Shown here: piece after piece, positions 1 to 11,238 of the stretch
How positions within the stretch are numbered: position 1 is the stretch's first letter
Layout of the letters: each line of letters begins with the position of its first letter
Source: Sipunculus nudus
Lineage: Eukaryota; Annelida; Sipuncula; Golfingiida; Sipunculidae
DNA length: 64,000 bases
NCBI GenBank assembly: GCA_026874595.1
Contig: CM049310.1
Coordinates: 19,136,058 to 19,200,057, forward strand
Direction: 5' to 3'
The notes under the pieces: generated by a model
What the model was told of the DNA's origin: nothing
Databases searched by the model: none
The model's input: the letters and a program-made list of their open reading frames with translations, nothing else
Program-made: the position numbers and the translations under genes

Positions 1-1880
1 TAAAATTAATCAATCTTTGTTCATGCTTGAAATTTCATTGAAATAAATTTGAACAATTCTGTGTGACCTACAACTTATCACTTTGGTAGACTATGAGTGA
101 TCCACCAGCCAGTTATACTGAATCCTTGTAAATGGATTTAATAATAAGATCATATAACAAGATGAAATATTCTTCTTTTAACAATCTTTTTTATCTATAT
201 CTTTGAATCTTGATAATATATTTTATTAAATCATGATACCTCAATATTGCTAATATATGATAATCTTAATAATCTTGTTCTTTCTGCATAAACATCCTCC
301 AAAGTTATGAAGTGAAATTTATCCAACATGGTTTGCTATGGTTAGAGAGAGGTTCAACATGGCCACACTTAAGATCAAGTCCCCTCAGGTCAAAAGTGAC
401 CGGCAGACCTGAAGCAGTCTGTCCACTCCCACCCACAGACAGTCAGACAGACAGGAAGTACTAAATCTTTATCTACATATACATGATGTTACCAACATGT
501 GGTAGCCATGTGATGTTGGTGCGTGTGTCTCCATGGTTAAGTGCAACATTTCCATGTCTGTGACACTTCAGTCCAGGAAGCTGTCATTTCTGTGCCGGGG
601 TTGGCATAATGTGGTGTTAACTGTGGTAGGGATCAGCAGGTAAAGATCCTCTCAGACAACCAACTACAAGCCACCAGACATTACTGGTATGTGCCCCAGG
701 ATCCACAAACTTACAATAACTATGATGAGCAATGCTGCTCCCAGCCTCAGGTGGTCACCATGTGTGTTAGTGACATACTGGGACAACCACAACCTATAAA
801 TCAGGTTCAATGTCAGGTCTGGTACTTATCTTTTACCTACAATCCAAACCTGCGAGAACTCACTGTTATCAGGCTCTATTCACAGGGAGGCACATGTCTC
901 AGGGGAAATACAAGTTCCATACTCTATCCTGATTCATAAATCATTTGGTCATACATTATTAATAAATTCACTGACTCACTGTAAAAATTTACACCATCAG
1001 TTTTATTATTACATTCAATGGTTTAAATCAGTATGAAATACAAATCTGACTCAGCAATCAGTTATACTGTCGAGGATCACATTACCATAATAATAAAATA
1101 ACATTATAATGCTGGTTTCTGTTTTTGAATACTTGATTCATCATCTGAACGATTTCATCTGTTGAATCATTTCCCACAACTTTTTAACGTTGAATAATAG
1201 TCCATTGAAAGTTTTGTCGAATACGGCTGTACTAATGGCTTGGGGAGTGTCACCAAACCCTCATGACAATATTAACACTGTGACAGCCATTTTGCCACCT
1301 AATTAATATAAATTAATCATTAATTAACTTTTAGACAGGCTCTTCTCTGGTCAAGTGTATTACATTGTCTGGATATGACCCTATTTATAAAATTTTCATT
1401 AAGTCCCATTCATGACTCATTTAATTATGAATATTTAGAGACACTTTGTGGTGTACTTCAGTGAAGTGAAATGCATATTCAAGCTTAATCAAATGGCTGG
1501 TTTTATACCACATACCCGCTCTCTAGTTATTTAATTCACAAAATGAGTCAGTGGACAGATTTCAACATTATTTATAGATTCCATTTAAAGCTCATTAGCC
1601 AGTTAGAGGATGAATTTATTACTCTCAAATTATCTGCAGTTATTAGCATCCTCCATTAATGCCCTAACAGTTGGACAATGGACAAACAACCATGACAAGA
1701 ACTCAGTTTAAACAAATGTAAGCCTAGCAAAAGGGATGCTATATTTACATGTTAGGAATTTGATATAAATCAAGAGATTACTGGCTTGCCCTTTGACATT
1801 TACTATGAAACATGCATATATAACTAGATATTTCTTGGCACCGCAGATGCAGAGATGGTTTCTTTTCAAATTTGACCTAG
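1..1880. other. Noncoding AT-rich DNA, no feature recognised
   Basis: An 82-codon plus-strand ORF at 691-939 is the longest open stretch. It has no known domain, no signal peptide and no splice context that I can support. This may be the long intron downstream of the last DDR exon seen, which would place it inside the gene, but that is inference. Confidence 0.5.
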
Positions 1881-2890
1881 CCATTGATAAGATGCATCAA
1901 ACTTGTGGGTTTGGTGACTGTACCTCGAATTCTTACAAAGTTATTCAGTTTAAACATCATTTTAGCAAGAAAACAACATAAGGTGGCACCACCTGTCTTC
2001 TACAGAAAACAATGCTATCAAAGATTTTATGTCAATATGATTTTTGGACAAATCCATGCATCCCTCAGTGAGATATTTAAGTTAACATCATTTCAGCGTT
2101 ATCACCTCTGTGACCTTGAAAAATGCATCAAGGTCATCCATATTCCAACTTGTTTTAGCCCATGATAGGAACTGTAGGTTTGGTGACTGTACCACAAATT
2201 CTTTTTGAGTTATTGCCCTTATATCATTTTAGCATAATAGCTGCTGTGACCTAGAAAAAAGGCATCAAGGTCATCCATGTTCGAAATTGACCTAGCCGTT
2301 GCTGAGATGCATCACACCTGTGGGTTTGGTGACTGTACCTTAAATTCTTACAAAGTTATTGCGTTAACATCATTTTAACAAGAAAATGACAAAAGGTGGC
2401 GCCACCTGTCTTCTTCAAAAGACAAAGCTATCCAAGATCTTTGGTCAATTTGATTTTTGGGTCAATCCATGTATCCCTTACTGAGATATTAAAGATTCAA
2501 GGTCAAGGCCACTGTCATAGGAAAGATCATGACCCCAATTTAAATAAACATCATCCCATAACCCATATCTATGTATATGCATAATATAAAAGAAATCTGT
2601 CCATTAGTTTTTTACTTATAATGCTCACAGTACTGTCATGTGGCAATTTTGGGGTATTAAAAGGCACAAAAACAAGTAAAGAATAATAGGTGGCACCACC
2701 AGTTTCTGGAACATGACAACTTTATCCATGATCTCCATCAACTTGATTTTGGGATCAATCCATGCAAGATTTCTTGAGATATTTAAGAATTTGTGTGATT
2801 TTCCCCAAATTTGGACCTATTCAAGGTCAAGAACACTTTCCTACTAAAGGTCATGACCTCATTTTAAATAGGTGTCCTCCTCTCACCCAT

Positions 2891-3030
2891 ATCTATACAA
2901 ATACCCAGTTTGGTAAAGATCTGTGAAATATTTTTTGAGTTATAGCGGCAACAAGATTTAAATCTATACATATACCAAGTTTGGTAAAGATCCGTGAAAT
3001 ATTTTTTAGTTATAGCGCCAACAAGATTTA
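2891..3030. repeat. 71-bp tandem duplication
   Basis: Two adjacent copies (2891-2961 and 2962-3030) each run from ATCTATACA through GTTTGGTAAAGATC and GTGAAATATTTTTT to CAACAAGATTTA, with a few substitutions. They lie just before the terminal hairpin of the surrounding repeat element. Confidence 0.85.
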
Positions 3031-3064
3031 TATGTGGCGGCCGAGGGACCGGTATGAAAACATA

Positions 3065-3091
3065 GTATCCCCCGACTTTGTCTGGGGATAC
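3065..3091. other. Terminal hairpin of the 1.9-3.1 kb repeat
   Basis: The 8-bp outer arms GTATCCCC and GGGGATAC pair perfectly. A C/T mismatch and a GAC/GTC inner stem enclose a TTT loop. Its counterpart at 32174-32203 differs at a paired position. Confidence 0.75.
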
Positions 3092-3096
3092 AATTA

Positions 3097-4066
3097 AAGA
3101 GCCATGAAAAGACTTGAAGAAATGTTTTAAAACTGTAAATTTTCCTATCGCACATGATTTGGTGAAAAAAAGCACTGGACCAAACAGGACTTTGCTGAAC
3201 CAGAACACATGTTGATTCTGGAACACACACTGCATGCCTCAATCACAGTTGATTGATGGAAATCCTGTGTCGGCATCAGACCACTGTTTTGTAAAGCAAA
3301 TCTCCCCTTTCCTATTCACCAAGAGATCAATAATTGGTAACCCTTGTGTCCCTTCCTATTTAACCATCATACATGTAAAACTTCAATGAAAAAACCAGCA
3401 AACTACAATAGTAACTTTCAATTATATTTGGAAATGAAATTAATGAAGTGTTGCTGTCTGGAATAGTCCATACCTTATGGAGAATTACAGGATGTTTGAG
3501 AGTAACTTCAGGGAAACCTAATTAACAACACTGTCACAGTGTACATTCCTGTGGAGTCAGGTTTTCCTTAATCACATTTTGGAGATTCATTCATCAAGAA
3601 ACTAATTACTCAGCCAGTCACCTCATTTTTATTTGTCACACTGGATAAGTCATTACAAACAATGAACAGAATGCAAGCTGACTCTTAATTAAGGCCAATA
3701 AAAATGCTCATCCTCGAAAGGCTTTCCTGTAGTGTTATTGAAACTTATAACACAAACCAATTAATTCTGCCAGGTAAACTGATAAAGCAACAAAAGGGAA
3801 GCGGTAGGAAAAATTCTCCATAATTAAGGTTTGTTTGAATGATTTATTGACACAATACATAGTAAGTACATTCATGTGGTATTCTACCTAAGCAAATATA
3901 TAAATATAAACATGTATCAATAGATTGAGCGCAAGCTACTTAAAGCTTATGAAGCTTGCTCCTGAATTCTAAAGTGGTAATTTTCTGATGCATTGCAGGG
4001 GGGGGGGGGGGTGTGATGTTAACATATTGATGACTGAGGTATCATGGAAGATGTGGATAGCATAAT
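3097..4066. other. Noncoding DNA with a G14 homopolymer
   Basis: No gene recognised. A run of 14 G occupies 3998-4011. The remainder is ordinary AT-rich sequence. Confidence 0.6.
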
Positions 4067-4130
4067 GACTATGTTTTTAGTTGTGATTTGGAAAGTGTGA
4101 CTATGTTTTTAGTTGTGATTTGGAAAGTGT
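4067..4130. repeat. Exact 32-bp tandem duplication
   Basis: 4067-4098 and 4099-4130 are identical, beginning GACTATGTTTTTAG and ending GGAAAGTGT. They lie downstream (minus-strand sense) of the LINE ORF remnant, in the position of its 3' untranslated region. This may be the 3'-terminal repeat of the retrotransposon or a local slippage product. Confidence 0.92.
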
Positions 4131-4260
4131 AAGGTAAGGTGCCAGTTGAGAGGAGAGAGAGAGTTTTGGTGGGTGTGGGATGAGTTTGTCAAAATCGTCA
4201 AATTATTTTATGTTAGAATCTGTTTGAGTTTTCAATAAAGTTTGCTACCGATTCGAATAT

Positions 4261-4743
4261 TTACTTGTTTGATTTGTCATTTATTTTTGGGTCACCAAAA
4301 AGTAGAACTTTTAATGGGGTATCCCTAGGTAAGTATGTTTTCCTAGTGGAGTTATGGAGGTGGCATTGCAGTAGGTAGTGGTTAGGATCTTCTGATGGGT
4401 GGCAAAATTGACATTTTTTGGTGTCGCTAATATGTCTTGTGTACATATGATAATTTAGATCACTACATTTCATTCTCATGCGTGCATGGATTATTTGTGA
4501 TTTTCTGGTTCCTGAGTTGTAGTACGTAGGTGTTTTAGTTCTTAGAGCTGATTTTTTCAATTGGTAGTTTAATGAGGCACTTGTCAAGCAAGCTTTCTTA
4601 TCAAGATCCATTTTGTTCCATAATCTGATTGATTTTGGGAGAAAAGAGTTGAAATATAAATCAGTTCTTGCTTGTATTGGAGTAAGGTTGTGTATTACAA
4701 ATCTGGTTTTGTATATGTTACTATGTGAAGGTATGTTAGTCAT
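4261..4743 (-). pseudogene. C-terminal fragment of a non-LTR retrotransposon ORF2 (reverse transcriptase polyprotein)
   Basis: A 160-codon open stretch ending in TAA at 4261-4263. It resembles the extreme C-terminus of LINE ORF2 proteins, which copy the element's RNA into DNA at the target. Visible features are FNSFLPKSIRLWN (the 'F..R....WN.L' block that follows the RT domain in many CR1/L2/jockey-type elements), RMRMKCSDLNYH, and a zinc-knuckle-like CQFCHPSEDPNHYLLQC motif (C-x2-C-x7-H-x4-C) about 35 residues from the end. An in-frame TGA lies three codons upstream of the first Met, and no RT or endonuclease domain follows on the minus strand. This is therefore a 5'-truncated, dead copy, as is usual for LINEs. 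The family resemblance is from memory of such elements; the exact clade is uncertain. Confidence 0.75.
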
Positions 4744-7700
4744 TTCTTTTCAACAAAGAATGCGGCATACAGGTGTCAGTACAGTCACTGTCAGTTAAAT
4801 GAGGATGGAAGATTTACTTATGACTTAAAGCTGTTCAATTCAGATTTTCTGTGAGCAGATTCCCTGAAATAATGGATTTCATTATATATTCTGTTAGTAA
4901 CAGACTTCCAATTTCCATATCTAATTCTTTAACTAACAGACTACACAAAACTATACAGGCAGGGGTATTTTATATTTAACAAATTTCTGGTATCATGGCA
5001 GGTTATGTCCCACTAATCTTAAAACTTCTGAAAGATTGTTGTGGGAGCTGGGATAAAATATAATTAATAGCAGGTTCAAACAACTTTGAAATTCAGTCCG
5101 TCACCAAAACCACAAAAAATACTCATTGTCCATTCCTTCATAGTCATGCGGCTTTTTATGGATGACAAGCACTGATAATCCTGCATTATCCATTTTCTTC
5201 TGAACAGACAATATTTTCTGACTATCTCCATGCTGGTGATAAAAGCAATATATACAACGTCTGGTATGGATGATAAACCAACAAAACAAGACCGTTTTTG
5301 TCACATTACTGATCTTTGCTCTGCCCTTGCCTATAGACTTTTCTTTACTTATTTTTGATATACTTAGTTCTTGACTCGAGACTAAGTGGTACCAAAACAA
5401 ACATGGTAAAAAATAGAGACAGATCTGATTGGTCAGGTGATCCCGAGGGATCATCCAGTATAATTTGTTACCCTATTCCTGCATTTCTACTAAAGATAAT
5501 GAAGGCCCATTTGGAACAATCAATAGACAATTTGCTCCAGGTCTGCTGCACAGCTTAGCCAGAAAATGTCATGGTATCAAAACACCAAGTCCAGCTCCCT
5601 CTTTGCAGTAAAAAGTTTCCTGGGACTCCGGCTGGTAAACTTCAGAACAAGCCACAGTCAACGTCCTCCCTCAGGACAAACATGGGATAAATGTGTGTAT
5701 ATACACAGAGGTTATATAGCCCAATAAGATACAGATAGTTTGATATACTATTTTATAATAGGCATTTTCTCCAGACAGTACTGTTTTACATACGTTATAA
5801 ATTATCTTGAAAGAAAAGTATTGCTGTCTCTCACAGAGGACTATCTACATTATCTCAGGCTTTTTCCTCTGAGCAGGAGACCTGAACACAATTGTTAGTC
5901 TGCTCAGTGGCCTGACATTCATTGTGGTCAGTGCAATAACTCATCTCTGTGATCACAGCCCGAGACAGTGAGACAGTGACGGAGACAGTGAACGGATGTC
6001 AGGTCACAACTGGACCGCATTACATTAACATTAATATCACCTCAGGCTGCACCTGACGCAGAAATAGACCTTTTAAGCCAACAGAAGAATGGCAAGTTGT
6101 GAAAGCATCACCATATATCTGTTTATAATTCTTTACCTTAATATCATGATGATTTTGTTTGTGTATAAAGGGTAGTAGCTGTGCTTGATATTGTTATATG
6201 AAAAGTATTTGATTTTATGTTTTCTTCATATCCTGGCTTCAGTTACAGATAAATGGTCAATTTGTAGCACAATCAAAAGTATACACTCACAAATTGTAAT
6301 ATAACTGGGAAAAGTGAGTTTTGTGCATTGGGATGTCAAAGTTAAATTTTATGAAGCCAAAAAAGGCTGCAAAATAAACTGTAGTTGGTCGCTTTTCATG
6401 CAGCTAGGAAATAAGAAAACCTGATCTGCTATAAATGATCCAGCCTTGAAATAAAAGAAATACTGTGGTTGGCTTCAAATATTCGCAGGTTAAAATTTTG
6501 CGATTTTCACTTTTTCAATGTTTTGCGAGGGTTCCATTTTCGTGTTCTAACAATACAAAAGACCTAAACACACAGGATAACCATTATTATGTGAATTTAT
6601 TAAATATTTTATGTGCACAAAATCTAATAAACAAAAAATATAGTGTAGACAACTGGGCAGATCTAATATCAATTAAAATATCAGTCTCTCAATATACACC
6701 ATCTATTTTTATTCACAATGTCAATCTTTTAAATTTTCACCTTTGCCTTCAATGATGGGACCTCTTATTCACAAAAATTTTATTTTTGTGATAGTTTCCC
6801 TTTCCCGAATATCACAAATGTGAAACCCATGCCAACTAAAAAGCAACCATAGAAACTGACCACTGGGAGTGTGACATGATTAAGTAATGCTATATGTAAC
6901 ATACCTGAATGGCTGAAAGTTTTGTATTTATATAATATATAAGCTATGTGAATACCTGATCTGGTAATAAATACATATACAAACAATCTGGATGTGGCCA
7001 ATAACAGTTAGTTAGATACACTATGTTTTCACAGTCCATGTTAGATATGAGGAAGGAGACAGAAAAAAAGGGCAGACAGATACAGCAGAAATGTCAAAGG
7101 TCACTAATCAACAGAAGGGCATAAAGCCAGCCAATAATGAGGAAGTAATTTGGTATTGTAGCTGCGTCCCTAAAATGTAGAATGAAGTTCAATAACATTG
7201 GCAGCCACTGCTTCACAATCTGCTGTATTTACTTTTTTGGTTCCAATTTCTAGTTAAGCACTGACCCGGTAGACTGAGACACAAAACAGTGCTGCTAAAA
7301 GAGAGCTCCATGTTTCTTATATCTTGAGCTTTATTACATGAATAACATATGAGAGAGAACGTGTAAATATTGTTCTTTCTGGTGTCTGACACTGTCCCAG
7401 TGGGTAGCCTGTGATAACCAAAGGCCATACAAAGTAACTTGGTCGGAGAGTCCTGCACAAATACATCTGTTTTGCTATGGACTGCATGAGTTTTGCCAGA
7501 CACATGATTTAGGAAGAATGGCTCAGTTTAATCATAGGCTATTAGCTGTATTTCTGAGTTTATAACCTTGGAACATGTTTTCTGAAAGTTTACACAAGCC
7601 ATATCTAACATTCATTTTCTGAACATGAAATACTGAAATTTTATCTTGTTTCTTTCTCTAGCTCATGTTTCACTTAATTAACTCTGACATGAACAGGTAT

Positions 7701-8065
7701 CACCATAGATACATGCCTTTTAAAGAAATTTTATGCCTGTCTTTTTCACTTTTTCTTTCTTTATCTCATTCTTTGTATAATAAATGAAGACACTGGTCAC
7801 TGTATCCTGTTACTTGATGGTAGAGCTAATCTGGAGACATGGCCCTGTGTTATATTCTGGGAGCTGTAACGTCTGTCACCATAAACCCCTTGTGTCAGAG
7901 TAAGACCACATCGTGGGTGACAGACAGTCTGATGCCTCTGTTTCCACCTGTGTCAGACAGACACTACACACAAATGGATGTGGACACCCAACTTCAAATA
8001 TACATAATTCTATTTTGCCGTCATTGCTGATCTGACTTGGTAATATTTTGCACCAGCCTCAGATA
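4744..8065. other. Noncoding AT-rich DNA
   Basis: No gene recognised. The stretch from about 6458 to 6875 begins TACTGTGGTTGGC and has loosely inverted, TTCG/TGTGA-rich ends that recall molluscan MITEs, but the ends match too poorly for a firm call. Confidence 0.5.
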
Positions 8066-8240
8066 GAATCTTCACGTACACTGTATTTATTATAATCTTC
8101 TGGTACACTATTTATTATAATCTTCTGGTGCATTGTATTTATTAGAATCTTCTGGTACACTGTATTTATTAGAATCTTCTGGTACACTGTATTTATTATA
8201 ATCTTCTGGAGCACTATTTATTATAATCATCTGGTACACT
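8066..8240. repeat. Minisatellite, 25-27 bp unit, about six copies
   Basis: Consecutive units of the form TATTTATTATAATCTTCTGG followed by TACAC or a variant, with TG inserted in some copies. Units alternate between 25 and 27 bp and differ at single positions (ATAATC/AGAATC). Confidence 0.88.
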
Positions 8241-8459
8241 GACAATATTTATTGATAGAGAATATTCTTACAAGACAACTGACTGTAATGTACTTTATTT
8301 TGTTGTAAGGCAGGTGACTGTGGGTTCAGGTTCTGATACAGCAAAATCTCTTGTGAGGGTGAGTTCCAGATTTTGGTGTCATGACTTCTACTGTCAACGT
8401 TGGACAACTGAGACATCAATGTCTGTCTGACTGCTGATTTAATGCAGGTGTCAAGTGTT

Positions 8460-8770
8460 TTTGCTCTCACTGCATGGTGTGACTGCTGTAACCAAGTAAC
8501 CAGTGTCACTGTATGGTGAGACTGTAGTCACTGGTGTGACCGCTGTTACTAATGTAACCAATGTCACTGTATGGTGTGACTGTAGTCACTGATGTGAATG
8601 CTTTTAACCAATGTAACCAGTGTCACTACATGGTTTGACTAGACACTGGTGATACTGCTGTAACCATGTAACAGTGACACTGCATGGTGTGACCACTGTC
8701 ACTGCTGTGACTGCTGTTACCAGTGTAACCAGTGTCACTGCATGGCGACCACCATCACTGGTATGACTTA
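8460..8770. repeat. Degenerate minisatellite, about 57-bp unit, five copies
   Basis: Related blocks start at 8476, 8533, 8591, 8648 and 8704 (steps 57, 58, 57 and 56). Each contains GTGAC(T)GCTGT(T)A, GTAACCA(G)TGTCACTG and CATGGTGTGAC-like phrases. Fainter copies continue to about 8890. Confidence 0.8.
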
Positions 8771-11090
8771 CAAGTGTGATCACTATGATCGGGTGTGATG
8801 GCTGGTACCAGAATAACCACAGTCAATGTATGGTGTGACTGGTGTCACCGTTGAGACAGCCATGACCAGTGTGACTGTTGTCAGGGGTGATTATGCTTAT
8901 CCACATATAGATGAAGGATATTAAGGGCTGGGTTGGGTTGGGTCACATATGGCCTAGCTCTAGTGATGTTTAATATGGATACTGATACACACTATAGATA
9001 TCTGAGTGGTGATCCCTTGATCAACCTCAGATGTGTGGACACATGAGTTAAGAGCATCAAATCAAGCCAGGTGTTATGAGGTATGCTTAATGTGGTCCAT
9101 GTGCCTGTCCCCACCCTGACTCACAACTTCAAATTCGATGTTACTGATGTAACCAGTTTTCTGAGTCATCATTTCAGGCAGCGTCATCTTCTTAATCATG
9201 TCATCCCACCGATAATTGACCCGTACTTAATAAGTTCTACTCAGTTTCAGACTTTTTAAAGTCATTTTCTTTCCCAAGTTTTTTTTTCTGGCAGTTCCTA
9301 AGGTACAACCAACTTTAAAATGCTAATGTATTGTTAATTTTTTTCTCGTCTACATTATATCTGACAAGTGTGGTGGGGAGCTGGTTTTAGTTAATGATTT
9401 GGAACTCTTTAGCTGGGGCTCAATTACCAGCCGCAGGTGGTGGGGTGGCAAGACGGATAAAAAATAACCAGGAATAGTGATGATGTACACAGGGACATCC
9501 ATCACCAAGAGACATGCTCCTCAGGAACCCGTCAGAGACCCGGGTCCTCTTCAGCAGTTTTCTTAATGCATAAAAAGGAAGTTCAACTAATTGCATACGC
9601 TCCCGAGGCAGAAGAAATCTTGCGCTTCTAAAGAAGTTACTGACTTTCTTGCTGCCTGTTTTGACCGTTTATGATGCACTTAAACACCAGGTGGCCTGTC
9701 CGCTGAAAAAACTGCTGATGTGTATAGCAGCTGACCAAATGCCAGTCAACAAACACTCGACAGGCATCAGGCTGTCCAAAAACCACGTTTGGGGCCATTC
9801 TCTCTGAGCCTGTTCAAAAATGGTTGCCGGGATGATGAGCTGTCACTCAAAACAAAATGAACAACAATAGCTCCATGTATTCCTCCAATGGCTGGTAAAC
9901 CGTTTTGTCTTCCAGCACAGGGTCTCATATGAATGGACCAAAATACAGTGCTCCCCTATGGTGTAGAGATTCAGAATACGAGGTCATAACAAACAGCGCT
10001 TAAGTATAGGTAGTAGGCCTATAGGTAAAGTGCTGTGTAAAGAGCGTACTAATTGCACTGTAAGAATTTCAGTTGTAACAGGTTCCTATATGAGTAAACC
10101 TGCATTTCTTCAATCAGTAATCAGTTTAGAAATGCCTGTCCTGCTAAAAATGCGATATTAAATATTAAGTAGAAACAGGGGAAATGAGTCAAAGACAGAA
10201 GTAGGGTATGAGGACAGAGGTGGTAAGATTCTGCATGTGCAGTGTTTAAAAGGTCAAAGTTAGTACAACTATCATGCCATCTACCCCTCCCTCAAAGACT
10301 ACTCCTTCCTATTTTCTCTGTACTGGCATATATATAAATTTCATATTTTTTTTCTGTATTCACTACTGCTGATTACAATTACCACATTTTTCTCAATTTA
10401 AAGAAAGACTGAAATTATCCATGAGATGTGAAACTCTGATGATAAATATGGTTATAACCAGAACCCACAGATGGCTCAGTTACCACCATAACCACAAGCA
10501 CACTGCAAGTAGAAATCATAGTGTGTGGGTGAGTTATACACTGGTGGAGCTGAGTCAAGGCTGGACTAATAAGGCTGACATGACCTTACTCTGTCCATTA
10601 TATCATGACCTACTGCTGGTCACACAATGTGGACCCCATGGCTGTGAGGGCTTCACCAGAACACTGTATATAAGTTAACAAACAGGTGCTTAATCCCAAA
10701 TTCTGTTTATTCCATGGGATCTGAGTTGAACCAATAGCAGAGGAATGGAACTCATTGGGAGCAAGAGAGAAACCAATAAGAAGCAAGGGTAAAAACACTA
10801 GGGACATTTCAAAGGCATTATGATGAAATATACTATAAAGATGAAATATAATTATATTCCAAATAAGTAAACCACTTTTTTTCAAGAAGAGTAACTATTC
10901 ATAAAATTTGTCAAAACATAGCAGTGATGAAATTTGTAATCTTTCTGGAAATATAGATTTTTTTATTCCAACATATCTTTCCTTTCATGGTGACATTTGC
11001 CACTGACAGACTTTCGTGTCCTAAATCCTCATACAATACAGAAAACAAAGTCCGTCACAGATAAACCAGAAGTAATCCGAGAACCCTTAC
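8771..11090. other. Noncoding DNA next to the DDR exon, probably intron
   Basis: Minus-strand intron sequence by inference, because it follows the donor at 11089-11090. About 9470-9860 is less AT-rich and non-repetitive, but stops occur in all frames. It could be regulatory DNA; I see no specific site. Confidence 0.5.
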
Positions 11091-11238
11091 CTTTCCAATC
11101 ACATCCGTGGATCTCCACCCTCATACATACAGTTCTTAATATGTCGCTGGTAGGAATGATGCGGATTTTTCGTGCAATGATTGGTGGGTCAATATCCTGT
11201 GGTTCTGGTGTGTATGTATTTTTGTTCCCTGTAAGAAT
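11091..11238 (-). CDS. DDR: DDR-like receptor, discoidin domain exon 4 of 4 (end of domain)
   Basis: Fourth recognised exon, 148 bp. It starts in phase 0 after an acceptor reading CTTTTCAG and ends after one base of the next codon at a GTAAGG donor. It encodes residues 112-160: ILTGNKNTYTPEPQDIDPPI, then IARKIRIIP and VCMRVEIHGCDWK. The G(N)xNTY, (D/E)PPI.AR and VCMRVE.(Y/H)GC signatures close a DDR discoidin domain. Cys149 and Cys157 are the expected partners of Cys45 and Cys2. The following part of a DDR (discoidin-like second domain, membrane helix, kinase) should lie below 11090 on this strand, but no matching exon was seen down to position 1, so the next intron probably runs off the window. 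Confidence 0.93.

Larger units (their letters stand above)
1880..3096. mobile_element. Degenerate repeat element with GGTGGC(A/G)CCACC motifs and terminal hairpin
   Basis: The phrase GGTTTGGTGACTG recurs at 1908, 2177 and 2323. The (near-)palindrome GGTGGC(A/G)CCACC occurs at 1982-1993, 2395-2406 and 2689-2700, each followed by a similar 90-100 bp stretch ending near GAGATATT. The right end is a 27-nt hairpin at 3065-3091 (8-bp arm GTATCCCC/GGGGATAC, C-T mismatch, GAC/GTC, loop TTT), followed by AATTAA. The same layout ends the element at 31064-32204, so the two look like diverged relatives. No transposase ORF is present. The left end is not identifiable and this copy may be truncated. The family name is unknown to me. 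Confidence 0.7.

Noticed and set aside
6458-6875. Second MITE beginning TACTGTGGTTGGC
   Set aside because: The proposed ends pair poorly and no TA or other duplication is clear, so it is not listed as an element.
1-11000. Search for DDR second-domain, transmembrane and kinase exons
   Set aside because: No stretch on the minus strand gave kinase landmarks (glycine loop, HRD, DFG) or the segment expected after GCDWKG.
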